Below are positions 28,191-37,325 of a stretch of DNA of 64,000 nt, one piece after another. Source of the DNA: Dawidia cretensis (GTDB taxonomy: Bacteria; Bacteroidota; Bacteroidia; Cytophagales; Cyclobacteriaceae); assembly GCF_018598175.1 (NCBI RefSeq), contig NZ_JAHESE010000026.1, positions 48,585 through 112,584 of the forward strand, given 5' to 3'. Below the pieces are notes generated by a model. The model was not told the origin of the DNA and did not search any database. It saw nothing but the letters and a program-made list of their open reading frames with translations. Position numbers and translations under genes: made by a program. The number at the start of each line of letters is the position of its first letter. Position 1 is the first letter of the stretch.

Positions 28191-29032
28191 GTGACTAATA
28201 GAACAAAGCTCGTCATAAAATTAACAGCCGCTAAGTAGCGTGTCGACAGCGCCCGTCTAACAAGCGAAGTTTGCTGCCCGATCCCTTTCAATCCAGCGAA
28301 AGCTTTTTTAAAAGCCTTCTTTCGCAAGCGCTGCTCCAATTGCCTACGTTTATAATAGAATAGTCGCTCCAGCGCAATAACCTCCGGCACATTCCATAAG
28401 CGCGCATACTCCTGTCCCACCAATGTCAGATGTTCGACAGAAAGTCCCAACCGCGCAAAGTTGCGAATTCCATCTTCAAAGCGGATCAACCCAAACTTCA
28501 TGCGGTTGTTATCAATCAGCGAAAGCTCGTGTCGGCCATCGTGCTCACGGAAGAGTATATTCTCCAGATTATAGTCAATGTGGTAGACGCCCATTTGGTG
28601 CATTTTGTAAGTATGCCGGGCGAGCTGTAGCAGGAGAGGCCTGGCCTCCTCCAGCGACGTTTCGCGAATCGCGTCCAACGCCATGAAGTCAGTGTATTCC
28701 GAAACAAAATACATCTCCGTGATCAGCCCGTCACGTACGATTTCAATGTAAGCTATCGGGCGCGGCGTTGTAAAACCTAACTTCGTCAGGATGTGGGCGT
28801 TGTCGAAAGCACGTTGAGCCTTCGAAGAAGTGAAATAAGTATACCGGATGCGATTGGGCAGGTAAATGCGTTTAAAGGATTTGATCACCAGGTGTACACC
28901 TTGCACCGTATCCTCCTTAATAATATTCCGCTTCGCATGCAGCACGATTCCCCGACTCCCAAAGGTTTGGGGAATATTCTCAATATATTCCTGTAGAAAG
29001 GAATACGCAGGATCAGTAATAATTCTCTTCAT
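28169..29032 (-). CDS. Lipopolysaccharide kinase (Kdo/WaaP)-family protein
   Basis: The 287-residue protein has a small eukaryotic-like kinase fold of the InaA/Kdo kinase type. Candidate residues: K51 (LVIKSFKR, nucleotide binding), H151-x-D153-x-x-x-N (HIDYNLENILF, catalytic loop) and D174 (LIDNNRMKF, metal binding in place of DFG). The C-terminus is basic (YYKRRQLEQRLRKKAF) with a hydrophobic segment near the end (about 268-282). It likely phosphorylates the inner core of lipid A-linked sugar at the inner membrane. A GT9 glycosyltransferase gene lies upstream on the same strand, fitting an LPS-core role. Confidence 0.82.
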   Translation of the reverse strand: MKRIITDPAYSFLQEYIENIPQTFGSRGIVLHAKRNIIKEDTVQGVHLVIKSFKRIYLPNRIRYTYFTSSKAQRAFDNAHILTKLGFTTPRPIAYIEIVRDGLITEMYFVSEYTDFMALDAIRETSLEEARPLLLQLARHTYKMHQMGVYHIDYNLENILFREHDGRHELSLIDNNRMKFGLIRFEDGIRNFARLGLSVEHLTLVGQEYARLWNVPEVIALERLFYYKRRQLEQRLRKKAFKKAFAGLKGIGQQTSLVRRALSTRYLAAVNFMTSFVLLVTYWWRKS

Positions 29033-29231
29033 GGGTGTTAAGGGTATCGTCGAAAAGCCCTCTGAAATATTGTATACTTTTTAAAGCAAACGATTTCGGT
29101 GGATGCTATTCGGCGCATCTACAAAAACAACGCAAACAAAAAGCAAAAGATTGCTTCCAGGTTTGCGAAATAATCGTACCCGGGACAAAATAGCGACGAA
29201 GGGAAACAATTGATCTACTAACGTAGCGGGA

Positions 29232-30281
29232 CTATACCTGTTCCAGAATCCCGCGGATGATACGCGTACATCCTTCGAGGTCCATGTGCCGGGTGTCAAT
29301 GCCGAGGCTATTGTGCCCGTAGGGCTGATACGCTTCGGGGTCGGTGATAGAAAATAATCCAACGGTAGGTGCGCGGGACGCCGTGGCCAGGTGCATGATG
29401 CCGCTGTCCGCACCGACGAAAATAGAAGTAGCTGCGATAAACGCAGCAATGGCGCGTATGTCATTACTATAGAAAGTGGGCGCCTGGAAGGAAAGCATCG
29501 AGATATTTTCAATGGGTAGAACCTCGATGATGTTGTATTGGGGAAATTCTGTTTTTAGTCGATCGTAGAAGGTTGTCCACCAGTCAGAAGAATAACATTT
29601 GTCGCCCGTGGCGTAGGTATACAGGCTGATGGTCTTTCGGTCGTTGCCTGTGAGCTGGTGCAACTGTGTTTCGCCGTCGGCAAGTTCGGCCGCGCGCAGC
29701 CGGAGATCCAGGGACGGAGCATCGCCTGGGCGCGTAGGCATGCCCCAGGCCGACAGGTGGTTCCGAAGTTGGTATACCGGGTACCGGGCGATGTGCTGGT
29801 GACCGGTCAGCGCCGGGTCGATCGTCGTTTCATCACCAAAGATCTTATAGGCGGCGTTTGAAAATTTGGTTGCCAATCTTCCCGACGACGAGCCTTTCAC
29901 GACGTTGATCACCAGGTCATACCGGGTACGTTTTAAAGAGATCCAGACGCGCAGGTAGCGCAGCAGCTCCTTGAACGGTTTCTTCGGCAGGGATATGATT
30001 CGCTCTATATTCTCATAGCCCTGAAAGATCGTAGGGGCCACGCCTCCTTTTACGAGCAAGTCGATTCGGCAGCCGGGAAAAGTTGCCGTCACTTCCTGTA
30101 TCAGGGGCGTGATCAGCAAGAGGTTACCGAGGCGGTGGTTAGGACGGCAGATAAGCACCCGTTGGATGACGATGGATTTACCAGGTGTCCCGGCGGGAAG
30201 GTGACTGGACTGGCCGATGCCCCGGGTAAGACCACGCATCAGATTTCTCCGGAAGGAGTTTATTTTTTTAGAGACACTCAT
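29232..30281 (-). CDS. Glycosyltransferase family 9 (heptosyltransferase-like)
   Basis: The 349-residue GT-B enzyme of the ADP-heptose transferase superfamily has VLICRPNHRLGNLLLITPLI (acceptor side, conserved G-N/D loop), FPGCRIDLLVKGG, YDLVINVVKGSSSGRLATKF, TISLYTYATGDKCYSSDWW and the donor motif IFVGADSGIMHLATASRAPT. It probably adds a core sugar to LPS. The ATG at 30281 is preferred; an in-frame start at 30317 adds twelve residues unlike the family. It is 199 bp upstream of the LPS-kinase-like gene. Confidence 0.88.
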   Translation of the reverse strand: MSVSKKINSFRRNLMRGLTRGIGQSSHLPAGTPGKSIVIQRVLICRPNHRLGNLLLITPLIQEVTATFPGCRIDLLVKGGVAPTIFQGYENIERIISLPKKPFKELLRYLRVWISLKRTRYDLVINVVKGSSSGRLATKFSNAAYKIFGDETTIDPALTGHQHIARYPVYQLRNHLSAWGMPTRPGDAPSLDLRLRAAELADGETQLHQLTGNDRKTISLYTYATGDKCYSSDWWTTFYDRLKTEFPQYNIIEVLPIENISMLSFQAPTFYSNDIRAIAAFIAATSIFVGADSGIMHLATASRAPTVGLFSITDPEAYQPYGHNSLGIDTRHMDLEGCTRIIRGILEQV

Positions 30282-30399
30282 GAAAATAAAAGCGAAATGT
30301 AGACACCATGCTGACATAAACGTTTTTGAAGCATGCTTATTTTATTGACGGCATTGCCCATGGCAGGTGATGAAGCCCGTAACGGACACCGAACAGATC

Positions 30400-30441
30400 A
30401 AACTGATATGGTTAAAATACTAAAAACTGAAACTGTTTTTT
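30400..30441. promoter_or_regulatory. Putative MocR operator, copy B
   Basis: AAACTGATATGG (30400-30411), 17 bases, GAAACTGTTTTTT (30429-30441). It matches copy A at 654-695 in both blocks and in spacing, while the 17 bases between differ in several positions. It ends 55 bp before the EamA transporter start. AAACTG repeats directly 30 bp apart. MocR regulators frequently control EamA transporters, so this is likely the trans target of the regulator at the left end of the window. Confidence 0.6.
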
Positions 30442-30496
30442 CTACGTATTAAAAGCAAGTTTTAACCATTCTTTACACGTATCTAATTGCAACGCT

Positions 30497-31417
30497 TTGA
30501 AAAGAGATTTACTGTTTGCGTACCTGGCCCTTGTGGCGATCTGCATCATCTGGGGGACTACCTTTTTGGCCATGCGGATGGCGGTTGTCGATTTCCCGCC
30601 ATTTTTGTTCACCATTATCCGGCAACTAACAGCCGGGTCGATCCTGGTTATCTTTATGCTGACCATTGGAAAAGTGAAAGTGCCGAATAAGCGATATGTG
30701 CTCCGTCAGGCGTTGGCGGGTTTCCTCATGATCTCGGTTGGCAACGGCTTTGTGGCGTGGGCGGAAGTGCACATCCCCAGTGGCATCGCGGCCGTGATCT
30801 GTTCCTTTATGCCGGTGGTGGTGATCCTGTTAAACCTGGCCATCCAGAAAGACGAGCGTCCTACGGTGCCGATCATGCTCGGTGTAGCCCTGGGTGCCGT
30901 GGGCATTGGGTTGATCTTTAGTGAACACCTCAGTGACTTTGCGCAGCCCAAATACGTCATGGGCATCGGCATGACGCTGACCGCCGTGTTCTCCTGGGCT
31001 ACAGGCATGATCTGGATGAAGAAAAATAGCGCCGATAGCAATCCTTTTTTGAATGCGGGCCTGCAAATGCTCTTCGGAGGACTGTGGTTGATTCCGTTCT
31101 CATTACTCTTTGACGACCTGCATGCCATACCGTGGACGACCAAGACCATGTTGCCACTGGCATACCTGATTGTGTTCGGATCCGTGATCGCGTATACCTG
31201 CTACTCGTATGCATTGCGTAAACTGCCCGTAACGATCGTATCACTCTATGCCTATGTGAACCCCCTGGTGGCCGTGGTGTTGGGCTGGCTGGTGCTGGAT
31301 GAAAAGCTCAATATGCGCATGGGAGGTGCCATTCTGCTAACCATTGCCGGCATCTACATAGTGAACCGCGGGTATCAGCTACGCAATGCCTGGAAGGCAC
31401 AGCTTTCACACGATTAG
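30497..31417 (+). CDS. EamA/DMT-family transporter
   Basis: The 306-residue inner-membrane protein has about ten hydrophobic segments in two EamA repeats: the first from LLFAYLALVAICIIWGTTFL, the second from GIGMTLTAVFSWATGMIWM. Short charged loops (KVKVPNKRYVLRQ, QKDERPT) separate them. Such drug/metabolite transporters usually export amino acids or related metabolites. The start codon appears to be TTG (30497-30499). A 42-bp element identical in layout to the one before the MocR regulator gene lies just upstream, suggesting control by that regulator and a PLP- or amino-compound-linked substrate. Confidence 0.92.
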   Translation: MKRDLLFAYLALVAICIIWGTTFLAMRMAVVDFPPFLFTIIRQLTAGSILVIFMLTIGKVKVPNKRYVLRQALAGFLMISVGNGFVAWAEVHIPSGIAAVICSFMPVVVILLNLAIQKDERPTVPIMLGVALGAVGIGLIFSEHLSDFAQPKYVMGIGMTLTAVFSWATGMIWMKKNSADSNPFLNAGLQMLFGGLWLIPFSLLFDDLHAIPWTTKTMLPLAYLIVFGSVIAYTCYSYALRKLPVTIVSLYAYVNPLVAVVLGWLVLDEKLNMRMGGAILLTIAGIYIVNRGYQLRNAWKAQLSHD

Positions 31418-31448
31418 GGATATATCTTTATACCTATCTTATATACGT

Positions 31449-31970
31449 ATGGAGGAAGAATTTGTAATCCGAACGGTGGAGCATGACACGTTGCCGGTGC
31501 TGCGTGAGCTCGCCATCAAAACCTTTGAAGATACATTCCGCGAACATAACACCGCGGAAGATATGGCCCTGTATCGCGAGCAGAACTTTGGCTTGTCAAA
31601 GCTGGAGATGGAATGGCAGGAGGAAGGGACCGTATTTTTCCTGGCCTATACCGGCACAGACGCCGTAGGGTATGCCAAGGTGCGCAAAGGCGAGCCGCTG
31701 GAAGCCCTGAAAGTTGAAGTAGCGCTGGAGATCGAACGCATTTATGTACACCAGGACTACCTGGGGCGCCAGGTGGGCAAAATCTTGCTGCAAGCTTGCC
31801 TGCACTACGCACGCAAAGCCGGCTACAAAACTGCATGGCTGGGTGTATGGGAACACAACACACGCGCGCAAGCCTTCTACAAAAAGTTTGGCTTCGAGCG
31901 TTTCAGCGAGCACGCCTTTGTGTTGGGTGGCGACGCGCAGACAGACTGGCTTATGAAAAAGACACTTTGA
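31449..31970 (+). CDS. GNAT family N-acetyltransferase
   Basis: The 173-residue GNAT protein reads through the fold: N-terminal EFVIRTVEHDTLPVLRELAI, then TDAVGYAKVRKGE, the acetyl-CoA motif A segment ALEIERIYVHQDYLGRQVGK (Q/R-x-x-G-x-G/A), and AFYKKFGFERFSEHAFVLGG at the end. Substrate unknown; family members of this form acetylate small amines or protein N-termini. The ATG at 31449 is preferred over an in-frame upstream start inside the transporter gene. It is followed 35 bp later by another GNAT gene. Confidence 0.88.
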   Translation: MEEEFVIRTVEHDTLPVLRELAIKTFEDTFREHNTAEDMALYREQNFGLSKLEMEWQEEGTVFFLAYTGTDAVGYAKVRKGEPLEALKVEVALEIERIYVHQDYLGRQVGKILLQACLHYARKAGYKTAWLGVWEHNTRAQAFYKKFGFERFSEHAFVLGGDAQTDWLMKKTL

Positions 31971-32005
31971 CCCGATAAACATTCACCAGACCTATACCTA
32001 TACCT

Positions 32006-32503
32006 ATGAAGTTCCGAAATGCCACCCTGCAAGACCTGCCGCAGATTGTAGCGATCTACAATACGACAGTGCCGGGCAGAATGGTAACAGCCGACACCGA
32101 GCCGGTTACTGTTGAAAGCCGTGTAAAGTGGTTTGAAGATTTCACCCCCGACCGCCGCCCCTTGTGGATAGTAGAAGATGATGCGGGCACGATCCTGGGC
32201 TGGGTCAGCATCAAATCGTTTTATGGTCGCCCTGCCTACAACGGCACGACGGAGATTGCCATCTACCTCGACCCCGCCGCGCGCGGCAAAGGCTATGGCA
32301 AAAAGATCCTGGAGGAAGCGACCACCCGGTGCCGCGCACTCGGCGTCAGCACCTTGCTGGGTTTCATCTTCGCGCACAACGAGCCGAGTATTCGTTTGTT
32401 TCAAGGTGCAGGCTTTACGCAATGGGGATTGTTCCCCGACGTTGCCGTGCTCGACGGTGTGCAGCGAAGCCTGGCCATTCTCGGAAAACGTATCGATACG
32501 TAA
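32006..32503 (+). CDS. GNAT N-acetyltransferase, phosphinothricin-acetyltransferase-like
   Basis: The 165-residue protein begins MKFRNATLQDLPQIVAIYN and has WVSIKSFYGRPAYNGTTEIA, then IYLDPAARGKGYGKKILEEA (acetyl-CoA pyrophosphate loop RGKGYG) and a C-terminal HNEPSIRLFQGAGFTQWGLF. This arrangement matches the PAT/bar-like subgroup, which also includes methionine sulfoximine/sulfone acetyltransferases. The natural substrate is not evident. A CCTATA tandem repeat occupies the bases immediately before its start. Confidence 0.88.
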   Translation: MKFRNATLQDLPQIVAIYNTTVPGRMVTADTEPVTVESRVKWFEDFTPDRRPLWIVEDDAGTILGWVSIKSFYGRPAYNGTTEIAIYLDPAARGKGYGKKILEEATTRCRALGVSTLLGFIFAHNEPSIRLFQGAGFTQWGLFPDVAVLDGVQRSLAILGKRIDT

Positions 32504-32606
32504 ATCCCGGTATATACTTTGACGGCTGAGGCCAGAAGTTTACCGGGGGATGTAAAACCCTCGGGCGGAATTGTATTGTTAAGATAAAACCATAACCAGA
32601 CTAGCC

Positions 32607-33182
32607 ATGAAGAAAATCACCATTGTCGCCTTTGAAAATTTTACAGACATCGATGTCTACCTCGCCTGGGATTTGTTTAACCGTGTGCGCTTTATCGACC
32701 CCGAATGGAGTGTCCGCATTGTAGGTACGGAAAAGATCCATACCTCCGTTACCGGGCTACCGCTGAAGACACACGGTACGATTGAAGAATGTGCCGATGC
32801 CGACGTCGTATTCTTTGCCAGTGGTAAAGGCGTGCGCGCATTGATCAAAGATGAGCAGTACCTGAACCGGCTAACCCTCGATCCGTCCCGGCAAATCATC
32901 TGCTCGATGTGCTCGGGCGCGTTGATCCTGGCAGCGCTGGGGTTGCTGGAGGGCATTACGGCCACGACCTACCCTACGGCGATCGAGGAGTTGAAAGCGA
33001 TGGGCGTAACAGTAGAAGACAAAGCCCTGGTGGTACACGGAAATATTGCTACCGCTGCCGGGTGCATGGCGGCGATCGACCTGGTCGGCTGGATCGTCGA
33101 GCAAAAGGTGGGCACCGTGGCAAAAGAAGAAGTGCTGGCCTCGGTGCAACCGGTAGGAAAGGGATTGGTTTGTATCTATTAA
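32607..33182 (+). CDS. DJ-1/PfpI family protein
   Basis: The 191-residue class I glutamine-amidotransferase-like protein has VAFENFTDIDVYLAWDLFNR, ADADVVFFASGKGVRAL and the nucleophile elbow ICSMCSGALILAALGLL with candidate cysteine C102. It ends with AAGCMAAIDLVGWIVEQKVG. Members act as chaperone-like, glyoxalase-like or isonitrile hydratase-type enzymes; the length and lack of an AraC domain suggest a simple enzyme. No DNA-binding domain is present. Function beyond the family is not predictable. Confidence 0.88.
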   Translation: MKKITIVAFENFTDIDVYLAWDLFNRVRFIDPEWSVRIVGTEKIHTSVTGLPLKTHGTIEECADADVVFFASGKGVRALIKDEQYLNRLTLDPSRQIICSMCSGALILAALGLLEGITATTYPTAIEELKAMGVTVEDKALVVHGNIATAAGCMAAIDLVGWIVEQKVGTVAKEEVLASVQPVGKGLVCIY

Positions 33183-33203
33183 GTACGGTAAGACAACTTA
33201 ATC

Positions 33204-34610
33204 ATGAACGCAGTATTACGAAGCGATAAAGAAGCCATCAGCGCCATCTTGCAACAGGTAGGGAAACTGGCCGACGAACATTTTCACCCGACCGAGCTGG
33301 CGCCACCCTCGCGCTATGTGCCTGACGACCCCTTTGCCGATTTACCCGCGGAAGGATGGGGGGCATTGGATGTGCTGGTACAATTTCGCGAACGGTATGC
33401 GCCCCGCATGGCCAACAGCGCCGGTCCACGCTACTTTGGCTTTGTCACAGGCGGCTCGACACCCGCGTCGCTGGCCGGCGACTGGCTGGTGAGTGTATAC
33501 GACCAGGTGATGTCGGGCAGCACCGACTCGGTCGCCCATTTCCTGGAACGTCAAACGCTACACTTTCTCAAGCAGCTCTTCGGTCTGGACACAGCCTATA
33601 CCGGCACATTTGTAACAGGCGCGACGATGTCCAACTTTGTCAGCCTCGCCTCTGCGCGTCAGTGGATCGGTGAGCAACAGGGTATAAATCTGAGCGAAGA
33701 CGGCCTTTACGGCATGGCGCCCATGCGAGTACTTAGCGCAACACCGCACTCGAGCATTTTAAAAAGCCTCTCCATGCTGGGCATGGGCCGCAAGTCGTGG
33801 GTGAACGTTGAAACACTACCCGGCCGGGAGGCCATTGATCCGCGGGCGTTGGAAGCAGCGCTGGCACGTGAGCAAGGCCCCGTGGTAGTAGTAGCCAATG
33901 CCGGCACGGTCAACACGGTGGACTTCGACAACATGGAGGCGATCGGTGCCTTGAAACAGAAATATAATTTCTGGCTACACGTCGATGCTGCTTTTGGAGG
34001 CTTCGCCGCCTGCTCGCCGCAACATCAGCACCTGATGCGCGGCATTAATCTGGCCGATAGTGTAACGATTGATGCACACAAATGGTTGAATGTACCATAC
34101 GATGCGGCGATGCAGTTCACGCGTCACAAAAGTATTCAGGTAAAAGTGTTTCAGAACCAGGCTGCTTACCTCGGCGACCCGGCGCTGATGCCCGATTCCA
34201 TGCACGTGACACCGGAAAATTCCAGGCGGTTTCGCGCCCTGCCGTCCTGGTTTACGTTGCTGGCGTATGGCCGCAACGGGTATCGCGAAATTGTCGAGCG
34301 AAACTGTGCGGTGGCCCACGGGCTGGGTGAACGGCTGGAGCATTCGGAAGAGTTTCGCCTGCTGGCGCCGGTGCGGATGAACATCGTATGTTTCTCCTTC
34401 CGCAACGAGACCACGCTGGAGGAGATCCGCACGTTTCTCGATGCCATTCGCGACGACGGACGTGTTTTCTTTACGCCTACAGTCTACAAAGGGACGCCGG
34501 CCATTCGCGCGGCGATCTCCAACTGGCAGACTGGTGAGGCCGACGGAAAACTCGCTTTTGAAGTGTTACAGGCCGTGTATCGCGCGCAGGCACTAAAAAT
34601 ATCCGTATAA
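33204..34610 (+). CDS. PLP-dependent decarboxylase (group II, AAT fold)
   Basis: The 468-residue enzyme is related to aromatic-L-amino-acid/glutamate decarboxylases. Landmarks: PRYFGFVTGGSTPASLAGDW, GTFVTGATMSNFVSLASAR (PLP phosphate), VVVVANAGTVNTVDFDNM, FWLHVDAAFGGFAAC (Asp261 stacks with PLP nitrogen) and DAHKWLNVPYD with Schiff-base lysine K293. The C-terminal domain is complete. The substrate amino acid cannot be assigned. It begins 21 bp after the DJ-1/PfpI gene. Confidence 0.9.
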   Translation: MNAVLRSDKEAISAILQQVGKLADEHFHPTELAPPSRYVPDDPFADLPAEGWGALDVLVQFRERYAPRMANSAGPRYFGFVTGGSTPASLAGDWLVSVYDQVMSGSTDSVAHFLERQTLHFLKQLFGLDTAYTGTFVTGATMSNFVSLASARQWIGEQQGINLSEDGLYGMAPMRVLSATPHSSILKSLSMLGMGRKSWVNVETLPGREAIDPRALEAALAREQGPVVVVANAGTVNTVDFDNMEAIGALKQKYNFWLHVDAAFGGFAACSPQHQHLMRGINLADSVTIDAHKWLNVPYDAAMQFTRHKSIQVKVFQNQAAYLGDPALMPDSMHVTPENSRRFRALPSWFTLLAYGRNGYREIVERNCAVAHGLGERLEHSEEFRLLAPVRMNIVCFSFRNETTLEEIRTFLDAIRDDGRVFFTPTVYKGTPAIRAAISNWQTGEADGKLAFEVLQAVYRAQALKISV

Positions 34611-34665
34611 TCCATGCTTATTAGACAGATAATTTAGAAATTTCCACCTCATAACCCATTGAACT

Positions 34666-35742
34666 ATGACGACCTTGACGACTTCTATTCCTGTGCAGCG
34701 CGTTTCGAAATCGAGAATCAAAGAAGTTGATTTCAACAACCTGGAATTTGGAAAATACATTGCAGACCACATGATCGTGGCCGATTTCAAAGACGGCAAG
34801 TGGCATGAGCCTGCGATTGTGCCGTACGGCGATATGCTCATGAGCCCTGCCATGCTTTCCCTGCACTACGGCCAGGCGGTCTTTGAAGGAATGAAGGCGT
34901 TTTGGACCGGCGATAAAAATATCAACATCTTCCGCCCGACACGTCACGCACAGCGTTTTAACCGTTCGCTGAATCGCATGTGTATGCCGGAAGTACCGGA
35001 AGAAATGTTTGTACAGTCGCTGCACGCACTGATCGAGCTCGACAAAGATTGGATCCCAACCAGCGAAGGCTCGTCGTTCTACATCCGCCCCTTTATGTTT
35101 GCATACGAAGCACGCCTGGGTGTGAAAGTTGCCGATCACTTTAAGTTTATCATTATCAACAGCCCCGTAGCCGCCTACCAGGCCAAGCCCTACCGCCTGA
35201 AAGTAGAGAACCACTACGTGCGTACCGCCGAAGGTGGCACTGGGTTTGCCAAATGCGCCGGGAACTACGGTGGTGCTTTCTACCCCACACAGATCGCCCG
35301 CGAAGAAGGCTTTGATCAAATCCTCTGGACAGACCACAAAGACCACCAATACATTGACGAGGTAGGCATGATGAACGTAATGTTCGTCATCAACGGCACA
35401 CTCGTAACACCCAAGCTTACCACGGCCATCCTGGACGGTATCACCCGTGATACCATCCTGACCCTGGCCAAAGACATGGGCATGAAGATCGAAGAGCGCC
35501 GCGTAAGCATAGACGAGATCGAAGCCGGCCTGAAAAGCGGTGCCGTGACCGAAGCGTTCGGTACCGGTACAGCGGCCGTGGTAGCGCCCATCGCCCTGAT
35601 CAATATCAAAGGTCAGGACCTGGCAATCCCCGAAGCAGGCGCCAATAGCTTCCAGTTGCGTGTGAAAGAGAAGCTCAACAACATCCGCATGGGGATTGAG
35701 GCTGACATTCACCAGTGGAACTACATCATCCCGATACGCTAA
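34666..35742 (+). CDS. ilvE: Branched-chain amino acid aminotransferase
   Basis: The 358-residue fold-type IV aminotransferase interconverts Val, Leu and Ile with their 2-oxo acids. It is of the longer, eukaryote-like type: LSLHYGQAVFEGMKAFW, FRPTRHAQRFNRSLNRMCMP, FYIRPFMFAYEARLGV, then GGTGFAKCAGNYGGAF with catalytic lysine K196, QILWTDHKDHQYIDEVGMMN and ITRDTILTLAKDMGM, and EAFGTGTAAVVAPI. It is a single gene closed by a strong terminator at 35767. Confidence 0.96.
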   Translation: MTTLTTSIPVQRVSKSRIKEVDFNNLEFGKYIADHMIVADFKDGKWHEPAIVPYGDMLMSPAMLSLHYGQAVFEGMKAFWTGDKNINIFRPTRHAQRFNRSLNRMCMPEVPEEMFVQSLHALIELDKDWIPTSEGSSFYIRPFMFAYEARLGVKVADHFKFIIINSPVAAYQAKPYRLKVENHYVRTAEGGTGFAKCAGNYGGAFYPTQIAREEGFDQILWTDHKDHQYIDEVGMMNVMFVINGTLVTPKLTTAILDGITRDTILTLAKDMGMKIEERRVSIDEIEAGLKSGAVTEAFGTGTAAVVAPIALINIKGQDLAIPEAGANSFQLRVKEKLNNIRMGIEADIHQWNYIIPIR

Positions 35743-35766
35743 TAACTTTTTACGGTATAATAACGT

Positions 35767-35816
35767 ATCACTACCTGACCGGCTGCAACCCGGCCGATCA
35801 GGTAGTGATTTTTTTT
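35767..35816 (+). terminator. Rho-independent terminator after ilvE
   Basis: ATCACTACCTGACCGGC (35767-35783) pairs with GCCGATCAGGTAGTGAT (35793-35809) with one mismatch, followed by eight T residues. It ends ilvE transcription just before the dehydrogenase gene at 35825. Confidence 0.93.
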
Positions 35817-35824
35817 GATACGAT

Positions 35825-36826
35825 ATGAAAGCCCTATTGTTTAAAGGCAAAGACCAACCCCTGGAGGTTGGCGATGTGAAGAAACCCAAGCCTGTCAAAG
35901 ACCAGGTACTCATCCGGCTATACGCCGCCGCCCTCAACCACCGCGACCTGTGGGTAATACAAGAGCAGGAACAGAATTTCCCCGACGGCGTGATCCTCGG
36001 CTCCGACGGCTGTGGCATTGTGGAGGATGTAGGAGAGGATGCCGATCCGTTTCTGATAGGCACGGAGGTGGTGATCAACCCTTCGCTGGAGTGGGGCACA
36101 AACCCGATCGTGCAGGGGGACAAGTTCCGCATCCTGGGTTTCCCCGACAACGGCACCTTTGCCGAATACATGGTCATATCCAAGAAGTATATTTTTGAAA
36201 GACCTGTACACTTGTCGAACGAAGAGAGCGCGGCCATACCGTTGTCAGCATTAACTGCTTATCGTGCGTTGTTCTCCAAAGCGCGATTGCGTGCAAAGGA
36301 GAAAGTGCTGATCACCGGCATCGGCGGTGGCGCCGCGTTGTGGCTGCTGCAATTTGCCGTAGCGTATCAGGCACGGGTGTATGTCACGTCCAGCTCACGT
36401 GAGAAGATCGAGAAGGCAAAAGCACTCGGTGCTGCCGGCGGATTTGTTTATACCGAAGCAGACTGGGCCGCCCAGGCACAAAAAGAGACCGGTGGTTTTG
36501 ATATCATTATCGACAGCGCCGGAGGCGATCAGTTTAACAAGTTTATTGACCTGGCGCTGCCGGGCGGGCGCATCGTGAACTTCGGTCGCACCGCCGGAAA
36601 CATTACAGACGTGGCCACACGCCTGCTGTATTGGAAACAGCTTTCCATACATGGAACGACCATGGGCACCCGCGACGAGTTTCTGTCGATGCTCGATTTT
36701 ATCGAGAGCCGTGAGCTCAAGCCTGTAATCGACAAAGTATATCCGCTGGCACAGGCGGCAGAAGCATTTAAGCTCATAGAACAAGGCGGACAATTTGGTA
36801 AGATCGTATTGAAGATCGGCTCATGA
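35825..36826 (+). CDS. MDR-family zinc-type alcohol dehydrogenase/quinone oxidoreductase-like protein
   Basis: The 333-residue medium-chain dehydrogenase/reductase has the GroES-like N-terminus (LIRLYAAALNHRDLWVIQ, ILGSDGCGIVEDVGEDAD) and a C-terminal NAD(P)-binding fold (EKVLITGIGGGAALWLLQFA). Asn-His-Arg-Asp replaces the catalytic zinc cysteine, and no structural zinc four-cysteine loop is visible, so it is probably a zinc-free quinone oxidoreductase-like enzyme. It overlaps the next GNAT gene by 4 bp (ATGA). Confidence 0.9.
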   Translation: MKALLFKGKDQPLEVGDVKKPKPVKDQVLIRLYAAALNHRDLWVIQEQEQNFPDGVILGSDGCGIVEDVGEDADPFLIGTEVVINPSLEWGTNPIVQGDKFRILGFPDNGTFAEYMVISKKYIFERPVHLSNEESAAIPLSALTAYRALFSKARLRAKEKVLITGIGGGAALWLLQFAVAYQARVYVTSSSREKIEKAKALGAAGGFVYTEADWAAQAQKETGGFDIIIDSAGGDQFNKFIDLALPGGRIVNFGRTAGNITDVATRLLYWKQLSIHGTTMGTRDEFLSMLDFIESRELKPVIDKVYPLAQAAEAFKLIEQGGQFGKIVLKIGS

Positions 36827-37296
36827 GTGCATTTGTATTTCCTGATCTGATAGCCGACGGCTTTGTCTATAGCGCTGACCGAGCACGTCTCGACGTACCG
36901 TACATACATCAATACCTTTCAGAACGTTCCTATTGGGCGCAACACATTCCACTGGAGATTGTACAACGGTCCATTGATAACGCGTTGTGTTTTGGTATTT
37001 ATCATGACGGTAAGCAGGTTGGCTTTGCCCGGCTTGTTACCGACTATGCCACCTTTGGTTACCTGGGGGATGTGTTTGTTGACGAAGCTTATCGCGGCCG
37101 GGGACTCTCCAAACAACTGATGCAGTATATATTTGAAGCAGAGCCCCTGCAGGGCTTTCGACGGATGGTGCTGGTAACCTCCGATGCACAGGGACTGTAT
37201 AGTCAGTACGGCTTCCGACCGCTGGAATTTCCCGAACGTTATATGGAGCTCCGCAGGACGAACGTCTATCAAAAAAAATCTCCCGGCGCTGCGTAA
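36823..37296 (+). CDS. GNAT family N-acetyltransferase
   Basis: The 157-residue GNAT protein shows RSYWAQHIPLEIVQRSIDNA, HDGKQVGFARLVTDYATFGY, then LGDVFVDEAYRGRGLSKQLM (acetyl-CoA loop RGRGLS) and YSQYGFRPLEFPERYMELRR. It is of the small single-domain type common in Bacteroidota, substrate unknown. The start codon overlaps the stop codon of the upstream dehydrogenase gene (ATGA), so the two are translationally coupled. It ends at a bidirectional terminator shared with the convergent DUF4374 gene. Confidence 0.88.
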   Translation: MSAFVFPDLIADGFVYSADRARLDVPYIHQYLSERSYWAQHIPLEIVQRSIDNALCFGIYHDGKQVGFARLVTDYATFGYLGDVFVDEAYRGRGLSKQLMQYIFEAEPLQGFRRMVLVTSDAQGLYSQYGFRPLEFPERYMELRRTNVYQKKSPGAA

Positions 37297-37308
37297 CGCC
37301 GGGAGATT
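37271..37308 (-). terminator. Terminator between convergent genes
   Basis: AATCTCCCGGCG (37277-37288) pairs perfectly with CGCCGGGAGATT (37297-37308). On the minus strand it is followed by a run of eight U residues (plus-strand A8, 37271-37278), so it serves the DUF4374 gene best. The stem overlaps the last codons of the plus-strand GNAT gene. Confidence 0.88.
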
Positions 37309-37325
37309 ACTATTCCAGGAAGTTA

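Noticed and set aside
34621-36237. A 538-codon open frame on the minus strand
   Set aside because: It lies antisense across ilvE and the start of the dehydrogenase gene, both of which have clear catalytic motifs. The antisense protein has no recognisable domain.
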